A stretch of 64,000 nucleotides of DNA from Streptomyces alanosinicus (GCF_014650595.1 NZ_BMVG01000001.1:372001-436000); one strand, 5' to 3'; positions 39,538-48,893 are shown, counted from the first letter of the stretch. Numbers and translations are program-made. The notes: generated by a model from the letters alone, not told the origin.

Positions 39538-40572
39538 GTGACCACACGGCTTGCCGACATCGCTGCGCAGGCGGGGGTGAGCGAAGCGACCGTCAGCAGG
39601 GTCCTCAACGGGAAGCCGGGCGTCGCCGCCACCACCCGCCAGTCCGTGCTCGCCGCGCTGGACGTCCTCGGCTATGAGCGCCCGGTGCGGCTGCGGCAGC
39701 GCAGCGAGGGGCTGGTCGGTCTGATCACGCCGGAGCTGGAGAACCCGATATTCCCGGCGCTCGCCCAGGTCATCGGCCAGGCGCTGACCCGCCAGGGCTA
39801 TACGCCGGTGCTCGCCACACAGACCCCGGGCGGGTCGACCGAGGACGAACTGACCGAGATGCTCGTGGACCGCGGGGTCGCCGGGATCATCTATGTCTCC
39901 GGGCTGCACGCGGACACCACGGCCGATATGCAGCGCTATGAGCGGCTGCGGGCGCAGGGCGTGCCGTTCGTGCTGGTGGACGGGTTCTCGCCGCAGGTGC
40001 AGGCGCCGTTCATCTCCCCCGACGACCGGGCCGCGATGACGCTCGCCGTGACCCATCTGGCCTCGCTCGGGCACGCCCGGATCGGGCTCGCGCTCGGACC
40101 GAAGCGGTTCGTGCCGGTGCAGCGCAAGATCGAGGGCTTCGTACGGGCGATGCAGGACCAGTTGGGACTGAGCGCCGAGACGGTCGAGACCGAGCTGATC
40201 CAGCACTCGCTGTACACCCTGGAGGGCGGTCAGGCGGCGGCGACCGCGCTGATCGAGCGGGACTGCACGGCCGTGGTGTGTGCCAGCGACATGATGGCGC
40301 TCGGTGCCATACGAGCGGCCCGGCAGCGGGGGCTGGAGGTGCCCAGGGACGTGTCGGTGGTCGGCTTCGACGACTCCCCGCTCATCGCGTTCACCGACCC
40401 GCCGCTGACCACGGTCCGCAAGCCGGTGCCGGCGATGGGGCAGGCCGCGGTGCGCACGCTGCTGGAGGAGATCGGCGGCACGCCCGCGCCACACAGCGAG
40501 TTCGTGTTCATGCCGGAGTTGGTGGTGCGCGGTTCAACCGCTTCGGCGCCGCACGTGGTCCGTACGTCGTAG
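39538..40572 (+). CDS. malR: LacI-family maltose regulator
   Basis: A 344-residue repressor (MalR/Reg1 type). The N-terminal LacI helix-turn-helix is complete (TTRLADIAAQAGVSEATVSRVL), followed by a periplasmic-binding-protein-like sugar domain (GLITPELENPIF, VVCASDMMALGAI, VSVVGFDDSP). The GTG at 39538 gives the usual MalR length and has TACAGT eight bases upstream. An alternative ATG at 39445 with GAGGGAG would add 31 Arg/Pro-rich residues. It is divergent from malEFG and probably represses malEFG and the amylases in the absence of maltose. Confidence 0.93.
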   Translation: MTTRLADIAAQAGVSEATVSRVLNGKPGVAATTRQSVLAALDVLGYERPVRLRQRSEGLVGLITPELENPIFPALAQVIGQALTRQGYTPVLATQTPGGSTEDELTEMLVDRGVAGIIYVSGLHADTTADMQRYERLRAQGVPFVLVDGFSPQVQAPFISPDDRAAMTLAVTHLASLGHARIGLALGPKRFVPVQRKIEGFVRAMQDQLGLSAETVETELIQHSLYTLEGGQAAATALIERDCTAVVCASDMMALGAIRAARQRGLEVPRDVSVVGFDDSPLIAFTDPPLTTVRKPVPAMGQAAVRTLLEEIGGTPAPHSEFVFMPELVVRGSTASAPHVVRTS

Positions 40573-40660
40573 CGGTCGTCCGTATGTCGTAGAAGGTGCG
40601 AGCCGGACCCGACCTTGGGATGATCTGGCGAGGAAGCCTTGTCTGGCAGACTTGATGCCT

Positions 40661-41563
40661 ATGAGTGACTCGACCGTGACAGAGTCGGAAGGTCGCGAGA
40701 AGGTGGCCGTTCCGCAGGCCGTCACGGGCGAGGTCGGACGAACTCCACGGAGTCTGCCGGCCCGGCTGCGGCAGCCGCGCCGGCCCCGGCTGTGGTTCGA
40801 GATCCTTCTGATCGCGGTGAGTTACTGGACGTACTCACTGATTCGCAACGCCGTCCCCGAGCAGAAGGGCAAGGCGCTGCGCAACGCCGACTGGATCTGG
40901 CGCGTCGAGCACGGTCTGGGCATCGCCGTCGAGCAGTCCGTCAACCACGCCGTGAACTCGGTGAATTGGCTGATCGTCGGCATGAACTACTACTACGCCA
41001 CACTGCATTTCGTGGTCACGCTGGGTGTCCTGGTGTGGTTGTACCGGTGGCATCCCGGCCGGTACGCGGCCGCCCGGCTGGTGCTGTTCGCGACGACCGG
41101 TGTGGCGCTGGTCGGCTACTACCTGTTCCCGCTCGCCCCGCCCCGGCTGATGCGCGGCGGGCACTTCGTGGACACGGTGATGGTGCACCACACGTGGGGC
41201 TCGATGGCCTCCGGCGATCTGAAACACATGTCGAACCAGTACGCGGCGATGCCGTCGATGCATATCGGCTGGTCGCTGTGGTGCGGGCTGACGATCTTCG
41301 CGCTGGCCTCCGTGCCGTGGGTGCGGGTGCTGGGGCTGCTCTATCCGACGGCCACGCTGCTCGTCATCGTCGCCACCGCCAACCATTTCTGGCTGGACGC
41401 GGTGGGCGGCATGCTGTGCCTGACGTTCGGCTTCACGATGGCGCGGGTGTGGTACGGCGCCCTGCCGTACGCGCTGCCTCGGGGTGCGCGGGGGGCCAAG
41501 GCCCGGGAGACGCGGGAGTGGGGGGGCGGAAGCTGCGGCGCCCTAGGGCGCAACACGCCCTAG
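40661..41563 (+). CDS. PAP2-superfamily membrane protein
   Basis: A 300-residue integral-membrane protein with about six spans, related to phosphatidic-acid phosphatase type 2 and inositol-phosphoceramide-synthase-like enzymes. Catalytic motifs: PSMHIGWSLW (His) and the late NHFWLDAVGG (His and Asp). The start MSDSTV at 40661 is preferred; MPMSDS at 40655 and TTG at 40652 are in frame. A CAGACT sequence eight bases upstream hints at a leaderless start. It converges on glnE with 36 bases between stops. A lipid phosphate substrate is likely but unproven. Confidence 0.88.
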   Translation: MSDSTVTESEGREKVAVPQAVTGEVGRTPRSLPARLRQPRRPRLWFEILLIAVSYWTYSLIRNAVPEQKGKALRNADWIWRVEHGLGIAVEQSVNHAVNSVNWLIVGMNYYYATLHFVVTLGVLVWLYRWHPGRYAAARLVLFATTGVALVGYYLFPLAPPRLMRGGHFVDTVMVHHTWGSMASGDLKHMSNQYAAMPSMHIGWSLWCGLTIFALASVPWVRVLGLLYPTATLLVIVATANHFWLDAVGGMLCLTFGFTMARVWYGALPYALPRGARGAKARETREWGGGSCGALGRNTP

Positions 41564-41599
41564 AGGGATCTGTGGGGTGGTGGAGGTCCGCTGCGGCCG

Positions 41600-44500
41600 T
41601 CACGTCGAGTCGCCGTAGAAGCTCTCCTCCATCACCGTGCGTGCCCGGCGGGTCGTACGCCGGTACGCGTCCAGCATGTCTCCCGCGTGTCCGGCGCCGT
41701 AGCCCAGGTAGCGGCCCACGGCGGACAGCTCGCGGGGCTCGGTGGGGAAGGTGTCCCCGGCCCGGCCGCGCACCAGCATCACCGCGTTGCGCACCCGGGT
41801 GGCCAGCACCCAGGCCTCGTCCAGGATCTCCGCCTCCTCGGCGGACAGCAGGCCGGCCTCGCGGGCGGCGGCCAGTGCCGCACGGGTGCGGGTGGTGCGC
41901 AGACCGGGGATCTCCCAGCCGTGCCGGAGCTGGAACAGCTGGACGGTCCACTCGACGTCGGACAGGCCGCCGGGGCCCAGCTTGGTGTGCAGCTTGGGGT
42001 CGGCGCCGCGCGGGAGGCGTTCGGACTCCATACGGGCCTTCAGCCGGCGGATCTCGCGGACCGCGTCCTCCGTCAGGCCGTGCGACGGGTAGCGCAGCGG
42101 GTCGATCAGCTCGGTGAAGCGCCGGGCCAGGTCCTCGTCCCCGGCCACGGGCTCCGCCCGCAGCAGCGCCTGGGACTCCCAGACCAGGGACCAGCGCCGG
42201 TAGTACGCCTCGTACGCCTTCAGGGTGCGCACCAGCGGGCCCGACTTGCCCTCCGGGCGCAGACCGGCGTCGATGAGCAGCGGCGGGTCGGCGCTGGGCA
42301 GCTGGAGCAGGCGGCACATCTCGGCGACGACCTTGTTCGCGGCGGCCGCCGCCTCGTGCTCGTCCACACCGTCCTGCGGTTCGTGCACGAAGAGGACGTC
42401 CGCGTCGGAGCCGTAGCCCAGCTCGTGGCCGCCGAAGCGGCCCATCCCTATGACCGTGAAGCGAGTGGGGAGCGTGTCGCCCCAGCTGTCGCGGACCACC
42501 GCGCGCAGGGTGCCCGCGAGGGTCGCGGCCGTGAGGTCGGAGACCGCGGCGCCGACCCGGTCCACCAGGGCGCCCTGGTCGGCCTCGGCGGGGCTGGTCT
42601 CGGTGCCGTAGGAGCCGACGATGTCGGCGGCCGCGGTGCGGAACAGCTCGCGGCGGCGCACACCACGGGCCGCGGTGACGCCCTGCGCGGCGTTCTCCGC
42701 GCGGCCCACGGCGGCCAGGATCTCCTGCTCCAGGGGGGCGCGCTCGCGCGGTGTCAGACCGGCTCCGCGCATGCCCGTGCCGTCGCCGTCGCCCAGCAGG
42801 GCCACCGCCTCGGGGGCGCGCATCAGGAGGTCGGGGGCGAGGCGGCCCGCCGAGAGGACCCGTGCCAGGTTCTCCGCTGCCGCGCCTTCGTCGCGCAGGA
42901 GGCGCAGGTACCAGGGGGTCTTGCCGAGCGCGTCCGAGACCTTGCGGAAGTTCAGCAGGCCCGCGTCCGGGTCCGCCGAGTCGGCGAACCAGCCGAGCAG
43001 GACGGGGAGCAGGGTGCGCTGGATCGCCGCCTTGCGGGTCACTCCGGAGGCCAGGGCCTCCAGGTGGCGCAGGGCGGCGGCCGGGTCGGCGTAACCGAGC
43101 GCGACGAGGCGTTCGCGGGCCGCCTCGGCGCTCAGGCGGGCCTCGCCGGGGGCGAGTTGGGCCACCGCGTCGAGGAGCGGGCGGTAGAAGAGTTTCTCGT
43201 GGAGCCTGCGGACGACGCCCGTGTGCCGCTTCCATTCGCGGATCAGCTCGGCGGCGGGGTCCGTGCGCAGGCCCAGGGAGCGGCCCAGGCGCCGCTGGTC
43301 CTCCTCGGCCACGGGGACCAGGTGGGTGCGGCGCAGGCGGTACAGCTGGATGCGGTGCTCCATGCTGCGCAGGAAGCGGTAGGCCTCGTCGAGGCGGGCG
43401 GCGTCCTCGCGGCCCACGTAGCCGCCGGCGGCCAGGGCCTGCAGGGCGTTCAGGGTGGTGCCGCTGCGGAGGCCGGGATCGGTGCGGCCGTGCACCAACT
43501 GGAGGAGCTGGACGGCGAATTCGACGTCGCGGAGGCCGCCGGGGCCGAGCTTGAGTTCTCTGTCGATCTCGGACGCGGGGATGTTCTCGACGACGCGTCG
43601 GCGCATCTTCTGGACGTCCGCCACGAAGTTGTCGCGCTCCGCGGCCGTCCAGACCATGGGCTCCAGTGCGTCGACGTACGCCTGGCCCAGCTCTGTGTCG
43701 CCGGCCACCGGGCGGGCCTTGAGCTGGGCCTGGAACTCCCAGGTCTTCGCCCAGCGTTGGTAGTAGACGAGGTGGGAGGAGAGGGTGCGGACGAGGGGGC
43801 CGTTGCGGCCCTCGGGCCGGAGGTTGGCGTCCACCGGCCAGATGGAGCCCTCGACGGTCGTCTCCGAGCAGATCCGCATGAGGTGGGAGGCGAGGCGGGT
43901 GGCCGAGGTGAGCGCCTTGACCTCGGTGGCGGCTTCGGCCGCTTCCGCTACGAAGATCACGTCCACGTCGGAGACGTAGTTCAGTTCCTGGCCACCGCAC
44001 TTGCCCATCGCGATCACCGCGAGGCGGCAGGCGGCGGCGTCCTCGGGGGCGTGCGCCTGCGCCATGGCCAGGGCCATGCGCAGGGTGGCGGTGGCGAGGT
44101 CCGCGAGTTCGGCGGCCGTCTCGGCGACGTCGGTGGTGCCGCAGACGTCGCGGGCGGCGATGGAGAGCAGACAGCGGCGGTAGGCCACGCGCAGGGAGAC
44201 GGGGTCGGTGGCGTCGGCCAGGCCGCGCTCGAACTCCGTGAGGCCGGGGTGGAGGTCCTGGGGCTCGTAGGTGACCAGGGCCTGCCAGTCGGCGGGGTGG
44301 CGGGCCAGGTGGTCGGCGAGGGCGGCGGAGGCGCCGAGGACACCGAGGAGGCGGTCGCGGAGGGGTTTGGCCGCGATGAGGGTGTCCAGGAGCTCGCGGT
44401 GGGCCGTGGGGCCGGCCTGGGCCTCCAGGAGGCGGACCAGGCCGTGCAGGGCGAGGTCGGGGTCGGCGGTGGCGCCGAGGGCCTCCAGGAGGACGGGGTC

Positions 44501-44614
44501 GTCGCGGACGGGGGCGAGTTCCGAGCCGTCCAGGAGGCGTTCGGCGGCGGAGGGGTCGGTGAAGCCGTGTCGGAGCAGGCGGGTGAAGGTGCTGCTCCTG
44601 CGGCCCGGCGTCAT
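41600..44614 (-). CDS. glnE: Bifunctional glutamine synthetase adenylyltransferase
   Basis: A 1,004-residue enzyme that adenylylates and deadenylylates GlnA (Tyr397) to tune its activity. Both nucleotidyltransferase cores are visible: the N-terminal NYVSDVDVIFV and the C-terminal GYGSDADVLFV, each followed by an all-helical domain (RHGRTDPGLRSG and RHGWEIPGLR). GGGAGG sits upstream of the ATG at 44614; the frame stays open into the repeat array but with repetitive, non-GlnE sequence. The promoter must lie within or beyond the array's edge, 70 bases upstream. Confidence 0.96.
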   Translation of the reverse strand: MTPGRRSSTFTRLLRHGFTDPSAAERLLDGSELAPVRDDPVLLEALGATADPDLALHGLVRLLEAQAGPTAHRELLDTLIAAKPLRDRLLGVLGASAALADHLARHPADWQALVTYEPQDLHPGLTEFERGLADATDPVSLRVAYRRCLLSIAARDVCGTTDVAETAAELADLATATLRMALAMAQAHAPEDAAACRLAVIAMGKCGGQELNYVSDVDVIFVAEAAEAATEVKALTSATRLASHLMRICSETTVEGSIWPVDANLRPEGRNGPLVRTLSSHLVYYQRWAKTWEFQAQLKARPVAGDTELGQAYVDALEPMVWTAAERDNFVADVQKMRRRVVENIPASEIDRELKLGPGGLRDVEFAVQLLQLVHGRTDPGLRSGTTLNALQALAAGGYVGREDAARLDEAYRFLRSMEHRIQLYRLRRTHLVPVAEEDQRRLGRSLGLRTDPAAELIREWKRHTGVVRRLHEKLFYRPLLDAVAQLAPGEARLSAEAARERLVALGYADPAAALRHLEALASGVTRKAAIQRTLLPVLLGWFADSADPDAGLLNFRKVSDALGKTPWYLRLLRDEGAAAENLARVLSAGRLAPDLLMRAPEAVALLGDGDGTGMRGAGLTPRERAPLEQEILAAVGRAENAAQGVTAARGVRRRELFRTAAADIVGSYGTETSPAEADQGALVDRVGAAVSDLTAATLAGTLRAVVRDSWGDTLPTRFTVIGMGRFGGHELGYGSDADVLFVHEPQDGVDEHEAAAAANKVVAEMCRLLQLPSADPPLLIDAGLRPEGKSGPLVRTLKAYEAYYRRWSLVWESQALLRAEPVAGDEDLARRFTELIDPLRYPSHGLTEDAVREIRRLKARMESERLPRGADPKLHTKLGPGGLSDVEWTVQLFQLRHGWEIPGLRTTRTRAALAAAREAGLLSAEEAEILDEAWVLATRVRNAVMLVRGRAGDTFPTEPRELSAVGRYLGYGAGHAGDMLDAYRRTTRRARTVMEESFYGDST

Positions 44615-44683
44615 GCTCGGCCTCCCCTGGGATGTCGGTCTTCCTGGCCAGAGCCTAACCGGATCGGGGGTAGGGGGTGGCGG

Positions 44684-45455
44684 ATGCCGACGGTGGGCTC
44701 CGCGGGTGCGTCGTGGGGTGCCTGCGGTGGGCTCCGCAGGTGCGTCGTGGGGTGCCTGCGGTGGGCTCCGCGGGTGCGTCGTGGGGAGCCTGTGGCGGCC
44801 CGTGCGGGTGCGTCGTGGGATGCCCGCGGCGGGCTCCGCGGTGCGTCGTGGCATGCCCGCGGCGGCCCCCGCGGGTGCGTCGTGGGATACCTGCGGCGGC
44901 TCTGCAGGTGCGTCGTGGCATGCCTGCGGTGGGCTCCGCGGTGCGCCGTGGCATGCCCGCGGCGGGCTCCGCGGATGCGTCGTGGGATACCTGCGGCGGC
45001 TCTGCAGGTGCGTCGTGGCATGCCTGCGGCGGGCTCCGCGGTGCGTCGTGGGATACCTGCGGCGGCTCTGCAGGTGCGTCGTGGCATGCCTGCGGCGGGC
45101 TCCGCGGTGCGTCGTGGCATGCCTGCGGTGGGCTCCGCGGGTGCGTCGTGGGGAGCCTGTGGCGGCCCGTGCGGGTGCGTCGCGGCATGCCCGCGGCGGG
45201 CTCCGCGGTGCGCCGTGGCATGCCCGCGGCGGGCTCCGCGGATGCGTCGTGGGATACCTGCGGCGGCTCTGCAGGTGCGTCGTGGCATGCCTGCGGCGGG
45301 CTCCGCGGTGCGTCGTGGCATGCCTGCGGTGGGCTCCGCGGGTGCGTCGCGGGATGCCCGCGGCGGGCTCCGCGGATGCGTCGTGGCATGCCTGCGGCCG
45401 CCCGTGTGGGTGCGTGGTCAGATGCCTGCGGCCGCCCGTGCGGGTACGTCGTGGC
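44684..45455. repeat. Array of about 23 hairpin-forming 33-34 bp tandem repeats
   Basis: I count about 23 contiguous, spacer-less units of 33 or 34 bases (772 bp). Each unit has a constant GTGCGTCGTGG-type segment and a variable part that folds: CCTGCGG...CCGCAGG, CCCGCGG...CCGCGGG or CCTGC...GCAGG. Changes in one arm are often matched in the other. Groups of units (for example those around 44760-44900 and 45120-45240) recur as larger blocks. It lies between divergent glnE and the phosphoesterase. No fixed unit length of 33 is kept, so it is unlikely to encode one protein. It is not CRISPR because there are no unique spacers. Confidence 0.92.
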
Positions 45456-45494
45456 TTGTCGAGCGCCTACGGTGAGTGGAGAAGTCGGCGCCCC

Positions 45495-45586
45495 GGCGGG
45501 TGGTGTCCGTCCTCGGGCCGGCGGGCTGTTTTCTTCGAGGGGCGCTCCGTGTTTTCGCCGGCCGCCGCGGGCGGACACCACCCGCC
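45495..45586. repeat. Nested long inverted repeats beside the array
   Basis: GGCGGGTGGTGTCCG (45495-45509) pairs perfectly with 45572-45586. Inside it GGCCGGCG (45516-45523) pairs with CGCCGGCC (45556-45563). The 92-base structure lies between the hairpin array and the PHO box. It could be a terminator for array transcription or part of a structured RNA. Confidence 0.7.
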
Positions 45587-45622
45587 GTGTCCCCTTGCCG
45601 CCGTACGCGAGCGAAGGCAGTC

Positions 45623-45644
45623 GTTCATCCGCTCTTCATCAATT
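45623..45644 (+). promoter_or_regulatory. PHO box (PhoP binding direct repeats)
   Basis: Two adjacent 11-base units, GTTCATCCGCT and CTTCATCAATT, match the streptomycete PHO-box pattern. They lie about 110 bases before the phosphoesterase, with a possible TTGGAT (45648-45653) / TATTGG (45671-45676) promoter just downstream. PhoP control fits a secreted phosphatase. Confidence 0.68.
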
Positions 45645-45734
45645 CGGTTGGATGCCGTGAGGCGGGGGCATATTGGCGTGTGCATGCTCTGTCCGCACCG
45701 CCAGCCCCGTTGTTCCCCCCACCCGGAGGTTGAT

Positions 45735-46613
45735 GTGTCCGGCAGTTCCGTTACCCGTACCGTCGTGGCGTCCGCGGCGGCCCTCGCCGCGACCGCGGTC
45801 GGGCTGTGGACCGGGATCGGCGAAGGGTCCGCGCATGCCGCGGGCGCCGTGCCGAGCCCGGACCACGTGGTCGTCGTGGTCATGGAGAACCACGCGTACA
45901 GCCAGGTCATCGGCTCCTCCAGCGCCCCGTACATCAACTCGCTGAAGTCGGGAGGTGCCAGCCTGACGCAGTCGTACGCCGAGACCCACCCGAGCCAGCC
46001 CAACTACTACGCCCTGTTCTCCGGTTCGACGCAGGGGGTCACGGACGACAGCTGTGTCGATCCGGGCTTCTCGTCGGACCCGAACCTGGCGTCCGAGGTG
46101 ATCGACGCCGGCCGTACCTGGGCCAGCTACAACGAGTCGCTGCCGAGCGAGGGCTCGACGACGTGCAGCAGCGGCAAGTACGCGCAGAAGCACAACCCGT
46201 GGTTCGGGTTCGACAACGTGCCGACGTCGAGCGCGAAGACGTTCGCGCAGTTCCCGACGGACTACTCCACGCTGCCCCAGATGTCGTTCGTGACCCCGAA
46301 CCTGTGCAGCGACATGCACGACTGCTCGGTGTCCAGCGGTGACACCTGGATCAAGAACAACCTGGGTGCCTACGCGAGTTGGGCCAAGACCCACAACAGC
46401 CTGCTCGTCATCACGTTCGACGAGGACAACCGGCTGAGCGGGAACCGGATCCCGACCGTGCTGTACGGGCAGCCGGTCGCGGCCGGGTCGTCGAGTTCCA
46501 CGACGTACAACCACTACGACCTGCTGCGCACCCTGGAGGACAGCCAGGGGCTGACCTCGCACGCGGGCAACGCGGCCGACGCCGAGGACATCAGCGGCAT
46601 CTGGGCGTCCTGA
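45735..46613 (+). CDS. Secreted phosphoesterase (PF04185 phosphatase/phospholipase C type)
   Basis: A 292-residue exported phosphoesterase. Signal peptide to about residue 35 (GSAHA-AGAV). The metal site begins DHVVVVVMENHAYSQV, followed by SGAS-LTQSYAETHPSQPNY, and the late FDEDN. GGAGG (45725-45729) lies five bases before the GTG start. An upstream PHO box suggests induction by phosphate limitation, releasing phosphate from organic esters outside the cell. It is the first of three tightly coupled genes. Confidence 0.92.
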   Translation: MSGSSVTRTVVASAAALAATAVGLWTGIGEGSAHAAGAVPSPDHVVVVVMENHAYSQVIGSSSAPYINSLKSGGASLTQSYAETHPSQPNYYALFSGSTQGVTDDSCVDPGFSSDPNLASEVIDAGRTWASYNESLPSEGSTTCSSGKYAQKHNPWFGFDNVPTSSAKTFAQFPTDYSTLPQMSFVTPNLCSDMHDCSVSSGDTWIKNNLGAYASWAKTHNSLLVITFDEDNRLSGNRIPTVLYGQPVAAGSSSSTTYNHYDLLRTLEDSQGLTSHAGNAADAEDISGIWAS

Positions 46614-46614
46614 C

Positions 46615-47877
46615 GTGTACGTAGCGGACAGCCGCGCGAGCAAGCCGGCGTCCGCGGACGGTGCCGTCCGGCCGGTGGCCGGGCGGCGCCGTGCCGCGAT
46701 CGCCCCGACCGTGCTCGCGCTCGGAACGGTCAGTCTGGTGACCGATGTGTCGAGTGAGATGGTCACCGCCGTCTTGCCGTTGTACCTGGTCACCGGGCTC
46801 GGCCTGTCACCTTTGGGGTTCGGGCTGCTCGACGGCGTCTACAACGGGTTCTCGGCCCTCGTGCGGCTCGTGGGCGGGCATCTCGCGGATCGCGGTGGCG
46901 GGCGGCACAAGTGGGTCGCCGGGGTCGGGTACGGCATCTCCGCCGTGTGCAAGCCCTTGCTGCTGGTCGCTCATTCGCTGACGCCGATCGGGCTCGTGCT
47001 GGCCGCCGACCGCACCGGGAAGGGGCTGCGGACCGCTCCGCGCGATGCGCTCATCTCGTTGTCGAGCACGGCGGAGAACCGGGGGCGTGCCTTCGGGGTG
47101 CATCGGGCCATGGACACGGCCGGGGCGCTGCTCGGGCCGCTGGTCGCCTTTCTGATCCTGCGGGCGACCGTGGACGGGTACGACGCGGTGTTCACCGTCA
47201 GTTTCTGTGTCGCCGTCGTCGGTGTGCTCGTGCTGGTGCTCTTCGTGCCGGGCGGGAGGCGGGGTGACGCCGGCGCGGTCGAGCGGCCCACGCTGCGGGG
47301 TGCGGTGGGGCTGCTGCGGCGGCGGGGGCTGCGGCGGATCGCTGTGTGCGCGTTGCTGCTGGGGCTCGCCACGGTGAGTGACTCGTTCGTCTATCTGCTG
47401 CTTCAGCGGCGGCTCGGGGTGCCGGACCGCTGGTTCGCGCTGTTGCCGCTCGGTACGGCCGCCTCGTTCCTGCTGCTCGCGGTGCCGCTCGGACGGCTCG
47501 CGGATCGGGTGGGGCGGTGGGCGGTGTTCGTGGCCGGGCACGGCGGTCTGCTGGTCGCGTACGCGTTGCTGCTGACCGCGTGGCGCGGATCGGCCCTGCC
47601 GTATGTCGTACTCGCCCTGCACGGCGCCTTCTACGCGGCCACCGACGGGGTGCTGATGGCGGCGGCCTCGGACGGGGTGCCGGAGGCGCTGCGCTCGTCC
47701 GGGCTGGCCCTCGTGCAGACCGGGCAGGCGATGGCTCGGTTCGCCTGCTCGCTGCTGTTCGGCGCGGCCTGGACCGTGTGGGGCGACCGGGCGGCGCTGG
47801 CGGGGGCGGCCGTGGCGCTGGCCGCGTGTGCCCTGTTCTCACTCACCCTGCGTCCGAAGGGGACGGTGCCCGCATGA
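46615..47877 (+). CDS. MFS transporter
   Basis: A 420-residue major-facilitator transporter with 12 predicted spans. The early LVTDVSSEMVTAVLPLYL and the RTGKGLRTAPRDALISLS loop are typical of the group annotated as MFS/YfkF-like. GTG at 46615 starts one base after the phosphoesterase stop, so it is translationally coupled. Cotranscription with a phosphoesterase suggests transport of a hydrolysis product or a phosphate-related solute, which is inference. Confidence 0.88.
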   Translation: MYVADSRASKPASADGAVRPVAGRRRAAIAPTVLALGTVSLVTDVSSEMVTAVLPLYLVTGLGLSPLGFGLLDGVYNGFSALVRLVGGHLADRGGGRHKWVAGVGYGISAVCKPLLLVAHSLTPIGLVLAADRTGKGLRTAPRDALISLSSTAENRGRAFGVHRAMDTAGALLGPLVAFLILRATVDGYDAVFTVSFCVAVVGVLVLVLFVPGGRRGDAGAVERPTLRGAVGLLRRRGLRRIAVCALLLGLATVSDSFVYLLLQRRLGVPDRWFALLPLGTAASFLLLAVPLGRLADRVGRWAVFVAGHGGLLVAYALLLTAWRGSALPYVVLALHGAFYAATDGVLMAAASDGVPEALRSSGLALVQTGQAMARFACSLLFGAAWTVWGDRAALAGAAVALAACALFSLTLRPKGTVPA

Positions 47878-48893
47878 CCGTACGCAGCCGCATCCTGATC
47901 CTGGTCGCGGCCGTCGCCGTGCTGGCGGTGGTCGGCGGCGCGGCGGTGCTGCATGCCTCGGCCCGGGCCGACCGGCGCAACCACACCCAGGCGGGCGGTC
48001 CGCGGGTCACGCCGGGGACGGTGACGCTGACCGGGAACGGGTCGATGATCTTCCGGAACATGGCGTGGGGGCCGCACCGGGACGAGCTGACGGCGGTTGC
48101 GGCCGGTGATCCGTCCGGGCCGCGTACCGCGTCCGGCGTCAAGTGCCTGCGGTTCTACGCCGCTTCGGGGACGGGTGTGTGCCTGCAAGCGGTGCACGGG
48201 CCGGTTTCGGACACCTATCGGGCGCTGGTTCTGGATGACCGGTTGAAGGTCGTACACCGGTACGACGTCCCGGGCATCCCCTCCCGTGCCCGGGTCTCCC
48301 CCACCGGGCACTTCGCCGCCTGGACGGCGTTCGTGGGCGGTGACAGTTACGCCGGTACGAATTTCTCGACGCGCGCGGCGATCGTGGACACCAGGAGCGG
48401 TCGGCTGATCCCGACGCTGGAGGACTTCCGGATCGTCAAGGACGGGCATCCGTACCAGGCGGCGGACGCCAATTTCTGGGGCGTGACGTTCGCGCGCGAC
48501 GACCGCACCTTCTACGCGACGCTCGCGACCAGGGGCAGCACCTATCTGGTGCGGGGCGATCTGCGCGCCCGTACGGTCACGACCCTGCACGCGAACGTCG
48601 AGTGTCCCTCTCTTTCGCCCGACGGCACGCGGATCGCGTACAAGAAGCGGGTCGAGGGCCTGTCGAAGGACGCGCCGTGGCGGCTGTACGTCCTCGATCT
48701 GCGCACCATGCGGGAGACCCCGCTCGCCGAGCGGCGCAGCGTGGACGACCAGGCGGTGTGGCGGGACGCCCGTACGGTCGTGTACGCGCTGCCGGGGGAC
48801 TACGGCGCCGATCTGTACCAGGTCCCGGCCGACGGGTCGGGGGCGCCCCGGCGGATCAGCACGGCCGCGGTGTCACCGGCGTACATCGGATAG
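47874..48893 (+). CDS. TolB-like beta-propeller protein, membrane-anchored
   Basis: A 339-residue protein with an N-terminal anchor or signal (about residues 5-28, ILILVAAVAVLAVVGGAAVLH). PD40/WD40-like blades follow (SPTGHFAAWTAF, SPDGTRIAYKKRV, LYVLDLRTMRET, LYQVPADGSG). It probably sits outside the membrane as a binding or sensing propeller. The ATG overlaps the MFS stop (ATGA), making it the third gene of the phosphoesterase operon. No enzyme site is visible. Confidence 0.85.
   Translation: MTVRSRILILVAAVAVLAVVGGAAVLHASARADRRNHTQAGGPRVTPGTVTLTGNGSMIFRNMAWGPHRDELTAVAAGDPSGPRTASGVKCLRFYAASGTGVCLQAVHGPVSDTYRALVLDDRLKVVHRYDVPGIPSRARVSPTGHFAAWTAFVGGDSYAGTNFSTRAAIVDTRSGRLIPTLEDFRIVKDGHPYQAADANFWGVTFARDDRTFYATLATRGSTYLVRGDLRARTVTTLHANVECPSLSPDGTRIAYKKRVEGLSKDAPWRLYVLDLRTMRETPLAERRSVDDQAVWRDARTVVYALPGDYGADLYQVPADGSGAPRRISTAAVSPAYIG

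Noticed and set aside
44615..44854. glnE extended upstream to 44854
   Set aside because: The in-frame extension is repeat-derived Pro/Arg-rich sequence; the ATG at 44614 has a good ribosome-binding site and gives normal GlnE length.
44684..45455. CRISPR array
   Set aside because: Units are contiguous, with no unique spacers, and vary along the whole length; no cas gene is nearby.
44684..45475. Repeat-rich protein encoded through the array
   Set aside because: Units alternate between 33 and 34 bases, so no single frame stays in register, and open frames occur on both strands only because the repeat lacks stop codons.
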